The position numbers and the translations under genes were made by a program. From Ruminococcus flavefaciens (lineage in GTDB: Bacteria; Bacillota; Clostridia; Oscillospirales; Ruminococcaceae): a DNA stretch of 5,781 nt. The stretch covers positions 4,270-10,050 of the forward strand of contig CADBAC010000089.1 of the NCBI GenBank assembly GCA_902792495.1, written 5' to 3'. The number at the start of each line of letters is the position of its first letter. The first letter of the stretch is position 1. Below, piece after piece: positions 1-4,945 of this stretch. Below the pieces are notes generated by a model. That model did no database searches and was not told where the DNA came from. It was given only the letters and a program-made list of their open reading frames with translations.

Positions 1-107
1 CCGCTGACAAGGTGAGAACCAGCGTTGTGGACGGCAGACGCTGTCTCCTTATCGACATTGACGATCCAACCATCGAGATAAACGGTCTCCCTGTTACGCT
101 GAACTGA
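1..107 (+). CDS. C-terminal fragment of an unidentified protein (5' end outside window)
   Basis: Of the three forward frames at the window edge, only the one with codons beginning at position 3 stays open; the other two meet TGA within the first 15 bases. It reads 34 residues and stops at TGA 105-107. The visible tail is ADKVRTSVVDGRRCLLIDID followed by DPTIEINGLPVTLN. It alternates hydrophobic and polar residues, as in a beta-rich domain end, and shows no membrane segment. I do not recognise the family from so short a tail and give no function. It lies 16 nt upstream of the permease in the same direction, and the permease ribosome binding site begins at its stop codon, so the two are probably co-transcribed. 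Confidence 0.6.
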   Translation, partial: ADKVRTSVVDGRRCLLIDIDDPTIEINGLPVTLN

Positions 108-114
108 AAGAAGG
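106..114 (+). promoter_or_regulatory. Ribosome binding site of the EamA permease, supporting a TTG start
   Basis: GAAAGAAGG lies 9 nt before the TTG at 124. Upstream of that TTG the frame is closed by TGA at 100-102 with no other start codon between, and the first in-frame ATG is codon 26, inside the first membrane helix. The site therefore decides in favour of TTG. Confidence 0.7.
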
Positions 115-123
115 CGCAATCTA

Positions 124-1008
124 TTGGATAACAAAAAAAGCTCCGACTATAAACTCGGAATACTTTTTATAATAATATCGGCATTCTGCTTTGCGCTGAT
201 GAACCTTTTCATCCGACTTTCGGGAGATGTCCCCACGCTTCAGAAGTGCTTCTTCCGTAATTTCTTTGCACTTCTCGTTGCGGCAGGAAGTCTCATCAGG
301 ACGAAAACAAAGTTCAGGGTAGGCAAGGGCAATGTGAAGTATCTGCTGATACGTTCCATCGCAGGCGGAATAGGAATGATATGCAATTTCTATGCAGTCG
401 ATCATCTTGCCATTTCCGATGCGTCCATACTCAACAAGCTTTCGCCGTTCTTTGCGATAGTGTTCTCCTATTTCGTGCTGAAAGAGACCGCTGACGGAGT
501 TGAGTGGCTGTCAGTAGTAATTGCTTTCGTAGGCGCTATGTTCGTCGTAAAGCCCTCATTCGGCCTGGAGGTCATACCTGCGGCGGCAGGTGTCATCGGA
601 GGGCTGGGCGCAGGTCTGGCATACACATTCGTCCGCAAGCTTGGCATGAGAGGGGAGAACAGCATGATAATCGTGGCTTTCTTCTCAGGCTTCACATCGC
701 TGATGTTCCTGCCGTACCTGATACTCAACTATAAACCCATGACACCTAAGCAGTGGATGTTCCTGATACTTACGGGAATCGCAGCGGCAGGCGGACAGAT
801 ATTCATTACCAAGGCCTATGCGAAAGCACCTGCAAAGGAGATCTCCGTCTACGACTTTTCAATAGTGCTGTTTGCCGCATTCTTCGGCTTCCTGTTCCTC
901 GGACAGATACCTGATATCTACAGCGTTATCGGCTACGTCATAATCGTCGGCATCGCCGTTTTCAAGTGGCGCTATATGCTTTCAAAGCAGAAAAAGGGTG
1001 TATCGTGA
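124..1008 (+). CDS. EamA/DMT-superfamily permease, ten transmembrane helices
   Basis: A 294-residue integral membrane protein with the duplicated five-plus-five helix layout of drug/metabolite transporter (EamA, formerly DUF6) permeases. Hydrophobic segments lie near residues 11-31, 43-58, 74-92, 99-118, 128-144, 150-171, 180-200, 211-230, 241-260 and 265-282. The first repeat ends helix 4 with the family-typical LSPFFAIVFSYFVLKE (about 106-121). The second has the matching YDFSIVLFAAFFGFLFLGQ stretch (about 243-261). The short basic C-terminus (KWRYMLSKQKKG) suits a cytoplasmic tail. Length is normal for the family. Members export or import small metabolites such as amino acids, nucleosides or cofactors; the sequence does not give the substrate. 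Translation starts at TTG (MDNKKSSDYK), supported by the ribosome binding site at 106-114. It may be co-transcribed with the partial gene upstream and it converges on ispF. Family assignment is firm, substrate unknown. Confidence 0.9.
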   Translation: MDNKKSSDYKLGILFIIISAFCFALMNLFIRLSGDVPTLQKCFFRNFFALLVAAGSLIRTKTKFRVGKGNVKYLLIRSIAGGIGMICNFYAVDHLAISDASILNKLSPFFAIVFSYFVLKETADGVEWLSVVIAFVGAMFVVKPSFGLEVIPAAAGVIGGLGAGLAYTFVRKLGMRGENSMIIVAFFSGFTSLMFLPYLILNYKPMTPKQWMFLILTGIAAAGGQIFITKAYAKAPAKEISVYDFSIVLFAAFFGFLFLGQIPDIYSVIGYVIIVGIAVFKWRYMLSKQKKGVS

Positions 1009-1028
1009 CCGCTGTACTCTTATAGCGG
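1009..1028 (+). terminator. Possible weak terminator hairpin after the permease gene
   Basis: CCGCTGTA (1009-1016) and TATAGCGG (1021-1028) form an 8-bp stem with one G-U pair and a CTCT loop, beginning directly after the stop codon. Only a short, interrupted T stretch (CTTTAT) follows, so termination is plausible but weak. Confidence 0.4.
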
Positions 1029-1043
1029 CTTTATGTGCATTTA

Positions 1044-1080
1044 TCGGGGAAAACCTTTCTGAGGAAAGGTTCTTCCCCGA
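1044..1080. repeat. Long hairpin, probable head of a dispersed intergenic repeat
   Basis: Position 1044 pairs with 1080, and CGGGGAAAACCTTTC (1045-1059) pairs with GAAAGGTTCTTCCCCG (1064-1079). This gives about 16 bp with a single bulged C at 1072 and a TGAG loop. It is followed by AACCCCTTTCCAAAGACTTTT. From memory, this 'ccttt/ggaaa/cccc' style resembles non-coding repeats found between genes in Ruminococcus-type genomes; no search was run. Neither side carries a T tract, so it does not look like a simple intrinsic terminator. Confidence 0.65.
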
Positions 1081-1100
1081 ACCCCTTTCCAAAGACTTTT

Positions 1101-1105
1101 AATAG
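1101..1105. repeat. Left copy of AATAG direct repeat (putative target-site duplication)
   Basis: AATAG abuts the left arm of the 82-bp palindrome and recurs at 1188-1192 immediately after the right arm. Because the right arm ends in TT, the apparent match extends to TTAATAG on both sides. Confidence 0.45.
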
Positions 1106-1187
1106 AATTTTGCCCCATGATAGGGTACACATTAAAGAATTGAAAAGTTCTTTATTTCTGGTGTGTACCCTATCATGGGGCAAAATT
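1106..1187. mobile_element. MITE-like 82-bp palindrome with 26-bp perfect terminal inverted repeats
   Basis: Left arm 1106-1131 (begins AATTTTGCCCCATGATAGGG) is the exact reverse complement of right arm 1162-1187, 26 of 26 bases. Inside, a second stem pairs TAAAGAA (1133-1139) with TTCTTTA (1148-1154) around an 8-nt loop. The element is flanked on both sides by AATAG (1101-1105 and 1188-1192), as expected of a 5-bp target-site duplication. It has no room for a transposase, so any mobility would need an enzyme acting in trans. The GC-rich stem is preceded by TTTT and followed by AAAA on either strand, the reverse of what an intrinsic terminator needs. Alternatives are a structured RNA or a chromosomal protein-binding palindrome. 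Confidence 0.6.
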
Positions 1188-1192
1188 AATAG
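1188..1192. repeat. Right copy of AATAG direct repeat (putative target-site duplication)
   Basis: Partner of 1101-1105. Five bases alone would be weak evidence; the exact abutment to both ends of a perfect inverted repeat is what makes it notable. Confidence 0.45.
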
Positions 1193-1207
1193 CCTTTGCA
1201 AGAGCAT

Positions 1208-1237
1208 GAGAAAAGCCTTCTTCAAAAAGTTTCCCTC
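1208..1237. repeat. Degenerate hairpin, possible tail of the interrupted repeat
   Basis: GAGAAAAGCCTT on the left and AAAAAGTTTCCCTC on the right pair imperfectly (GAG/CTC ends, two or three internal mismatches, one G-U). It looks like a decayed relative of the intact hairpin at 1044-1080, placed on the other side of the 82-bp insertion. The rest of 1193-1296 holds no ORF, promoter or convincing terminator that I can support. Confidence 0.3.
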
Positions 1238-1296
1238 AATAAATTCGTGTAAAAACTTCTGTAAGAGTACCGCCGTTAACGATTCGGGGCTTCGAG

Positions 1297-1776
1297 TTAT
1301 TCACTGCGGACCATCAGTGCAACTGCGTGGGCGGACATTCCCAGCTTTTCGCCTGTGAAGCCAAGGTGCTCCTCAGTTGTGGCTTTGACGCTTATCTGTG
1401 AAACGTCACAGCCGCAGACCTTTGCGATATTCTCACGCATGGTGATTATATGTGGGGCAAGCTTCGGTGCCTGTGCGATGACTGTAGCGTCAATGTTGCC
1501 TATCTTGTAGCCATTCTCAGCGCAGACACGCACGACCTCAGCCATCAGCTTCATGCTGTCAGCACCCTCGAATTCGTCGGCTGTATCGGGGAAAAGGTGC
1601 CCTATATCGCCAAGCGCAAGTGCGCCAAGCATAGCGTCCATGATCGCATGAGCGAGGACATCCGCATCTGAATGACCGAGAAGTCCCACTGTATGGGGAA
1701 TATCAACTCCGCCGAGGATCAGCTTTCTGCCCTCGACCAGCTTGTGTACATCGTATCCGTGACCTATTCTGAACAT
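1297..1776 (-). CDS. ispF: 2-C-methyl-D-erythritol 2,4-cyclodiphosphate synthase
   Basis: IspF converts 4-diphosphocytidyl-2-C-methyl-D-erythritol 2-phosphate to the 2,4-cyclodiphosphate with loss of CMP, the fifth step of the cytoplasmic MEP isoprenoid pathway. The family enzyme is a homotrimer with a divalent metal at each subunit interface. The 159-residue length is typical. The N-terminal IGHGYDVH (residues 4-11) supplies metal ligands D9 and H11. [18 protein letters not shown] (35-52) supplies H43. GDIGHLFPD (56-64) and [12 protein letters not shown] (131-142) are the conserved substrate and CMP-binding segments. All key residues are present and there is no frameshift. It is the last gene of the minus-strand group, 37 nt after ispD, and has a strong AAGGAG ribosome binding site 6 nt before ATG. 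Identification is firm. Confidence 0.98.
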   Translation of the reverse strand: MFRIGHGYDVHKLVEGRKLILGGVDIPHTVGLLGHSDADVLAHAIMDAMLGALALGDIGHLFPDTADEFEGADSMKLMAEVVRVCAENGYKIGNIDATVIAQAPKLAPHIITMRENIAKVCGCDVSQISVKATTEEHLGFTGEKLGMSAHAVALMVRSE

Positions 1777-1782
1777 AATTTT

Positions 1783-1788
1783 CTCCTT
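1783..1788 (-). promoter_or_regulatory. Ribosome binding site of ispF
   Basis: AAGGAG on the minus strand, 6 nt upstream of the ATG at 1776-1774, within the 37-nt gap after ispD. The gap shows no terminator, so ispF is probably translated from the ispD message. Confidence 0.8.
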
Positions 1789-1813
1789 ATATATAAAATT
1801 CTCAAAGCAGAGA

Positions 1814-2488
1814 TCACTGCTTCAGCAGAATCTCCGCAATAGCAATATCTTCGGGTGTTGTTATCTTGATGTTGGTATAATCTCCCATAGTCATTGCCAC
1901 CTTGCCGCCGATAGCCTCCACCAGCTGACAGTCATCGGTGAAATCCAGACCATGTTCAAGAGCAAAATCAATGCCCTCGAAGTAGAGACTGCGCTTGAAT
2001 ATCTGCGGAGTCTGTGTGATATACAGCTTGTTTCTCGGCGGAGTATCGGTGATAAGTCCGTCGTCCACCGTCTTGATGGTATCCTTTACGGGCACTCCGA
2101 GAGTTGCGCCTCCGAAAACTTTAGCGTCCTTTATTACCTTTTCGATATGCTCAGGCTTTACAAGAGGCCTTGCGCCGTCATGGACAGCTATAAGCTCCGT
2201 TTCCTTTGATATCTGCTTGATGCCGTTGATAACGCTTTCCTGACGGGTAGCACCGCCTGTAACGCAGGTTTTCAGCTTTGTGATGCCTGCCTTTTCGGCT
2301 TCTTCCTTTATTGCAGGCATATCAGCTTCACGGCATACTATGATTATCTCTGCAACGCTCTCGCATTTCTCGAAAGCCTGCATGGTGACACCTATGACCT
2401 TTCTGTCGCCCAGCGGAAGCAGTATCTTATTGACACCGCCCATACGTGTTGAATTTCCTGCACAAACAATTACAACTGATGTATTCAT
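1814..2488 (-). CDS. ispD: 2-C-methyl-D-erythritol 4-phosphate cytidylyltransferase
   Basis: IspD couples CTP with 2-C-methyl-D-erythritol 4-phosphate to give 4-diphosphocytidyl-2-C-methyl-D-erythritol and pyrophosphate, the third MEP-pathway step, in the cytoplasm. The 224-residue protein has the nucleotidyltransferase N-terminal loop [10 protein letters not shown] (residues 9-18, here starting with C instead of the usual A) with R15 and K21 in the places of the catalytic Arg/Lys. GGATRQESV (78-86) and VHDGARP (102-108) match the CTP and metal-binding motifs. VPVKDTIK (132-139), TQTPQ (158-162), TDD (184-186) and [10 protein letters not shown] (206-215, K208 conserved) complete the family signature. 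It lies directly upstream of ispF in the same direction, the common ispDF arrangement. The ATG has an AAAGGA ribosome binding site 6 nt upstream. No good promoter was seen in the gap before it, so read-through from the glycosidase-like gene is possible. Confidence 0.98.
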   Translation of the reverse strand: MNTSVVIVCAGNSTRMGGVNKILLPLGDRKVIGVTMQAFEKCESVAEIIIVCREADMPAIKEEAEKAGITKLKTCVTGGATRQESVINGIKQISKETELIAVHDGARPLVKPEHIEKVIKDAKVFGGATLGVPVKDTIKTVDDGLITDTPPRNKLYITQTPQIFKRSLYFEGIDFALEHGLDFTDDCQLVEAIGGKVAMTMGDYTNIKITTPEDIAIAEILLKQ

Positions 2489-2494
2489 GTTTAT

Positions 2495-2500
2495 TCCTTT
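2495..2500 (-). promoter_or_regulatory. Ribosome binding site of ispD
   Basis: AAAGGA on the minus strand (within AAGAAAGGA), 6 nt upstream of the ATG at 2488-2486. Confidence 0.75.
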
Positions 2501-2547
2501 CTTGGATGATATTGTTTTTATTTATTTGTCAGAAATCGGAAAAATCT

Positions 2548-2608
2548 GTAGGGAACGCCGCCCTCGGCGTTCCACGGTATAATCGCAATGGGGGGCGGGC
2601 TCCCCTAC
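2548..2608. repeat. 61-bp REP-like element with imperfect inverted ends
   Basis: Read on the minus strand, the element starts GTAGGGGAGCCCGCC and ends GGCGGCGTTCCCTAC. The reverse complement of the end matches the start at 12 of 15 positions. Inside is a perfect 9-bp stem, GGAACGCCG (2552-2560) and CGGCGTTCC (2565-2573), around CCCT. It is far richer in G and C than the AT-rich sequence between it and ispD. From memory, GTAGGGG/CCCCTAC-ended GC-rich palindromes recur between genes in gut Clostridia; no search was run. The left end supplies the TAG stop of the glycosidase-like gene. It may attenuate or stabilise the transcript entering ispD. Confidence 0.6.
2552..2573 (-). terminator. Possible attenuating hairpin between the glycosidase-like gene and ispD
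   Basis: The perfect 9-bp GC-rich stem with a 4-nt loop is followed on the minus strand by CTACAGATTTTTCC. The T run begins about 7 nt after the stem, farther than in a good intrinsic terminator. Partial termination or mRNA 3'-end protection is possible; full termination is doubtful. Confidence 0.3.
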
Positions 2609-4044
2609 TCACTGATAAAAGCCACAGGCTTTGAGGAAATGCGTATCTTCGGCAGCTTTTCCAGCGTGTAGTAATAATTGTACACGCCGTCCTCTGCGGA
2701 GATATCGTTCTCGCCGCTTGCAGGGGGAGCAAATATCCTCAGCGGCACATCGCCTGCACCGTTCAGCTTCTTATTGTAGAAAGCAGGCATAAGGTCCACG
2801 AACTTTGTCTCAGGGGATTTGTAGAACCATCTGCCGTTTATCTCCAGCATAAGGTTGCTGTCGTCCTCGAAATAAAGCTCACAGAAGCACGGCTCGCCGT
2901 CGAAATGCATATTCACAGCTATACCTTCGGCGTCCTCGGAACTTCCCCATCTCAGCGTCACAGGAAGCTCTGTGCCGCCTGTTTCTTTTATCCCGGGCAT
3001 GAACCAAGGGGCGTTTATGATATCCCTGAAAACGTCCATTACCGGCTGTTCTATGCCTACATTCTCATTGTTCGGGTCCTGTATCTCCAGTCCCAGCCTG
3101 CCTCTGTCACGGAACTGATAGAAGCTGAAACCGTCCAGCCAATCAGCTTTTTCGTCCCTGATAAGCTCCATGAACCGCTTCATCATCTCAGCCTGCCCGT
3201 AAGCGCCTGTAACGTCGCCGTCAACGTTTATCTCCGACAGCACCATAGGTTTTGACTGACCGTCACAGAGATATCTGAAACGCTCATAGCTTGCCTTGAA
3301 CAGGTCAAAGCTTTCCTTTACGGGATAGATACTGTAAGTGTATGTATTCTCATCGCAAACATCCATAGGCCAGCCCCAGTGCAGAGCGATGTACTTGTCC
3401 ACCGACCAGATATCGGTCTCACGGATTGCCTGAGTGAACTCCTTCTCCATGTGGACTTCGTTCTTTTCAAGGTCATCCACACCGCCTGCACAGAGTATAG
3501 TCTGCACATTCGGGGCTTTCTCCTTGATGATACGGCTTGCACGGCAGTAGAAATCCGCTATTTCCTGATAGGATGCACGTTTCGTGAATGCGAACCAGTT
3601 GCCCGTACATTCGTGGTTTATACGCAGAAACAGCCTGCCGAAGCTTTTCAGGTCGCCGCCTATGGCCGCAAGCTGTTCATCCGAAACACGAGGGTCGATA
3701 GTCAAAGTCAGAGTAACGTCCTGACCATGACGGCGGATATCCCTCATCTGCTGAAAAACAGCGCTGTTTCGGTCACCGCCTATGCCGCCTGTGTAAGGAA
3801 AATAGTCGTCGTAGGGATAATCCCATACCGAGTTTCTTCCTTCTCTTCCCATAAGTTCCGAGATACGTGCAGGCCACTCCTTGTCCAGCGGATAGTAGCA
3901 GTACATCAGGCTGATACTGCGCATAGGTCTGCCCAGCCTGCTGAGGATGTAGTCCTGTGAGACATACTCTCCTCTTTCGCTTCCGTCACCGAGATCAACG
4001 GAACAATTCGCTTTTCCAAGACGGATCAGTTTAATATTCTCCAT
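2605..4044 (-). CDS. Cytoplasmic glycoside hydrolase-like protein, clan GH-A type (GH26-like motifs)
   Basis: A 479-residue protein that reads as a TIM-barrel glycosidase-like domain (about 40-345) plus a beta-rich C-terminal part (about 355-479). FGRLFLRINHECTGNWFAF (135-153) resembles the GH26 acid/base motif (HE-NG-WF), making E145 the candidate proton donor with R141, H144 and N149 beside it. SKPMVLSEINVDG (264-276) resembles the strand-7 nucleophile motif, making E271 the candidate nucleophile. Both fit the retaining clan GH-A pattern. ALHWGWPMD (220-228) and DGFSFYQFRDRGRLGL (304-319) are aromatic-rich, as expected of a sugar cleft. There is no signal peptide, lipobox or anchor, so it is probably cytoplasmic and acts on imported oligosaccharides. 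The ATG has AGGGGTG upstream and its own promoter at 4088-4117. The TAG stop lies in a repeat end. Hydrolysis is inferred from motifs; the substrate is unknown, and a catalytically inactive or other clan-A family member is possible. Confidence 0.7.
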   Translation of the reverse strand: MENIKLIRLGKANCSVDLGDGSERGEYVSQDYILSRLGRPMRSISLMYCYYPLDKEWPARISELMGREGRNSVWDYPYDDYFPYTGGIGGDRNSAVFQQMRDIRRHGQDVTLTLTIDPRVSDEQLAAIGGDLKSFGRLFLRINHECTGNWFAFTKRASYQEIADFYCRASRIIKEKAPNVQTILCAGGVDDLEKNEVHMEKEFTQAIRETDIWSVDKYIALHWGWPMDVCDENTYTYSIYPVKESFDLFKASYERFRYLCDGQSKPMVLSEINVDGDVTGAYGQAEMMKRFMELIRDEKADWLDGFSFYQFRDRGRLGLEIQDPNNENVGIEQPVMDVFRDIINAPWFMPGIKETGGTELPVTLRWGSSEDAEGIAVNMHFDGEPCFCELYFEDDSNLMLEINGRWFYKSPETKFVDLMPAFYNKKLNGAGDVPLRIFAPPASGENDISAEDGVYNYYYTLEKLPKIRISSKPVAFISE

Positions 4045-4052
4045 AATTTTAA

Positions 4053-4059
4053 CACCCCT
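4053..4059 (-). promoter_or_regulatory. Ribosome binding site of the glycosidase-like gene
   Basis: AGGGGTG on the minus strand, 8 nt from its last base to the ATG at 4044-4042. It supports this Met as the start. Confidence 0.65.
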
Positions 4060-4087
4060 GAAAACAATATTTTTCCAGTATATACCT

Positions 4088-4117
4088 ATTATAATATAGT
4101 TGCATGAGGTATGTCAA
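4088..4117 (-). promoter_or_regulatory. Sigma-A promoter for the glycosidase-like gene
   Basis: On the minus strand, a perfect -35 TTGACA (4117-4112) and a perfect -10 TATAAT (4093-4088) are separated by 18 bp. Transcription would begin near 4081, giving a leader of about 37 nt. No clear operator palindrome overlaps it. Confidence 0.8.
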
Positions 4118-4191
4118 GGAGAACGGAAGTATAATTTTCAGATCATGAACCGCCTGTATTATTACCTAAAAATCACCATATGACCCATTTC

Positions 4192-4220
4192 CCGACAATT
4201 GCCCATAAATAATGTACAAT
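4192..4220 (+). promoter_or_regulatory. Possible secondary promoter upstream of rsmD
   Basis: CCGACA (4192-4197, four of six matches to TTGACA), a 17-bp spacer and TACAAT (4215-4220, five of six matches to TATAAT). It is weaker than the site at 4269-4297, and AT-rich sequence makes chance matches likely. The rest of 4118-4268 contains no ORF of note (a 12-codon ATG frame at 4145 only) and no other structure I can support. Confidence 0.25.
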
Positions 4221-4268
4221 TAATAGTGCAGATTTTTGTGTAAAACCGCCTATCTTTTCGTTGAGATA

Positions 4269-4297
4269 TGGACAAGTTACCGAAAATACGTTATAAT
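4269..4297 (+). promoter_or_regulatory. Sigma-A promoter for rsmD-coaD
   Basis: TGGACA (4269-4274, one mismatch to TTGACA), a 17-bp spacer and a perfect TATAAT (4292-4297). The predicted start near 4304 gives a leader of about 80 nt that contains the hairpins at 4318-4365. It is divergent from the glycosidase-like gene's promoter, about 150 bp away. Confidence 0.8.
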
Positions 4298-4317
4298 ATA
4301 ATGTATATTTGAATCAC

Positions 4318-4371
4318 TACGGCTTCCGTATGCCGTAAATGCGGATAACCGCACATGATGTGCGGCTACGG
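4318..4371 (+). promoter_or_regulatory. Structured rsmD leader with competing hairpins next to the ribosome binding site
   Basis: Segments in order: TACGG (4318-4322), CCGTA (4326-4330), CCGTA (4333-4337), TGCGG (4340-4344), CCGCA (4349-4353), TGCGG (4361-4365), TACGG (4367-4371). TACGGC (4318-4323) pairs with GCCGTA (4332-4337). CCGCACAT (4349-4356) pairs with ATGTGCGG (4358-4365) about a single central base; in RNA the loop would open to at least 3 nt. CCGCA can instead pair with the upstream TGCGG. The last TACGG overlaps the GGAG Shine-Dalgarno and could pair with either CCGTA. It matches no riboswitch family known to me. Confidence 0.4.
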
Positions 4372-4373
4372 AG
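4370..4373 (+). promoter_or_regulatory. Ribosome binding site of rsmD, deciding the start at 4385
   Basis: GGAG lies 11 nt before the ATG at 4385, a slightly long spacing. The in-frame ATGs at 4355 and 4358 have no Shine-Dalgarno and lie inside the palindrome, and the extra residues they would add are not part of the family. The family start is the MRVITG-like sequence at 4385. Confidence 0.6.
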
Positions 4374-4384
4374 CTATTTCTAAC

Positions 4385-4945
4385 ATGAGAGTTATTACAG
4401 GTATTGCAAGAGGAAGACGTCTGGTCGCTCCTGAGGGAATGGACGTAAGACCGACCACCGATAAAGTCAAGGAGGCTATTTTCTCCGCTATCCAGTTCCA
4501 GATAGATGGGGCCGATGTTCTCGACCTTTTCGCAGGAAGCGGACAAATGGGCATTGAAGCTATAAGCCGTGGAGCTAAACACGCCGTTTTCGTGGACAGT
4601 TCAAACAGAGCCCTGAGATGCGTTCACGAGAATCTGAGAAATACAGGCTTTGAACGCTACAGCGAAGTCATAAGCCGTGACAGCTACGACTATATCAAGC
4701 TTACTTCCCAGACCTTCGATATAATCATCCTCGATCCGCCTTACCGTCACAGCCATATCGCAAACATCCTACCCTTTGCCGCTAAAAAGCTGAAAGACGG
4801 CGGATGCATCATCTGCGAATATGAAGCAGAAGCCGAGGAGCCCACTGCTCCCGACGGTCTCGAGATCCGCAAGACTTACCACTACGGAAAAATAAATGTT
4901 ACTATCTTCGTAAAGCCTGACCCTGAGGAGGTGGCAGAAGAATGA
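4385..4945 (+). CDS. rsmD: 16S rRNA (guanine(966)-N(2))-methyltransferase RsmD
   Basis: RsmD transfers a methyl group from S-adenosylmethionine to N2 of G966 of 16S rRNA during assembly of the small ribosomal subunit, in the cytoplasm. Starting at MRVITGIARGRRL, the protein has 186 residues, normal for the family. The conserved N-terminal VRPTTDKVKEAIF (residues 21-33) is followed by the SAM-binding motif I DLFAGSGQMGIEAISRGA (47-64). The acidic end of the next strand is FVDSS (69-73). The catalytic LDPPY (116-120) is the N-methyltransferase DPPY motif, and the HYGKINVTIF ending (166-175) is typical. A strong promoter and structured leader precede it. Its last four bases overlap the coaD start (ATGA), and GAGGAGGTGG near its end serves as the coaD ribosome binding site, so the two are translationally coupled. 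Identification is firm; only the start is slightly uncertain. Confidence 0.96.
   Translation: MRVITGIARGRRLVAPEGMDVRPTTDKVKEAIFSAIQFQIDGADVLDLFAGSGQMGIEAISRGAKHAVFVDSSNRALRCVHENLRNTGFERYSEVISRDSYDYIKLTSQTFDIIILDPPYRHSHIANILPFAAKKLKDGGCIICEYEAEAEEPTAPDGLEIRKTYHYGKINVTIFVKPDPEEVAEE
4926..4931 (+). promoter_or_regulatory. Ribosome binding site of coaD inside rsmD
   Basis: AGGAGG, 10 nt before the coaD ATG at 4942, embedded in the last rsmD codons. It fits coupled translation across the ATGA overlap. Confidence 0.75.

Noticed and set aside
121..405. 94-codon minus-strand frame under the permease gene
   Set aside because: It has no ribosome binding site or domain, and the opposite strand encodes a clear membrane permease over its full length.
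1106..1187. Bidirectional intrinsic terminator
   Set aside because: The GC stem is preceded by TTTT and followed by AAAA on both strands, so no U tract follows the stem.
1035..1358. 107-codon + strand frame and the 64-codon minus frame (1225-1031) across the convergent gap
   Set aside because: Both translate the hairpin and palindrome arms, run into the ispF 3' end or repeat, have no ribosome binding site and show no recognisable domain. They are by-products of the repeats.
2506..2532. Possible ispD promoter: CTGACA (2532-2527) with TATCAT (2511-2506) on the minus strand
   Set aside because: The spacer is only 15 bp, and the predicted start near 2499 would fall inside the ispD Shine-Dalgarno, leaving no usable leader.
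3379..3960. 193-codon + strand frame opposite the glycosidase-like gene
   Set aside because: It is a shadow of the minus-strand gene, which has motifs, a promoter and a ribosome binding site; the + frame has none.
4355..4384. Upstream ATG starts for rsmD at 4355 and 4358
   Set aside because: They lack a ribosome binding site, lie within the leader palindrome and add residues foreign to the RsmD family, whose N-terminus matches the ATG at 4385.
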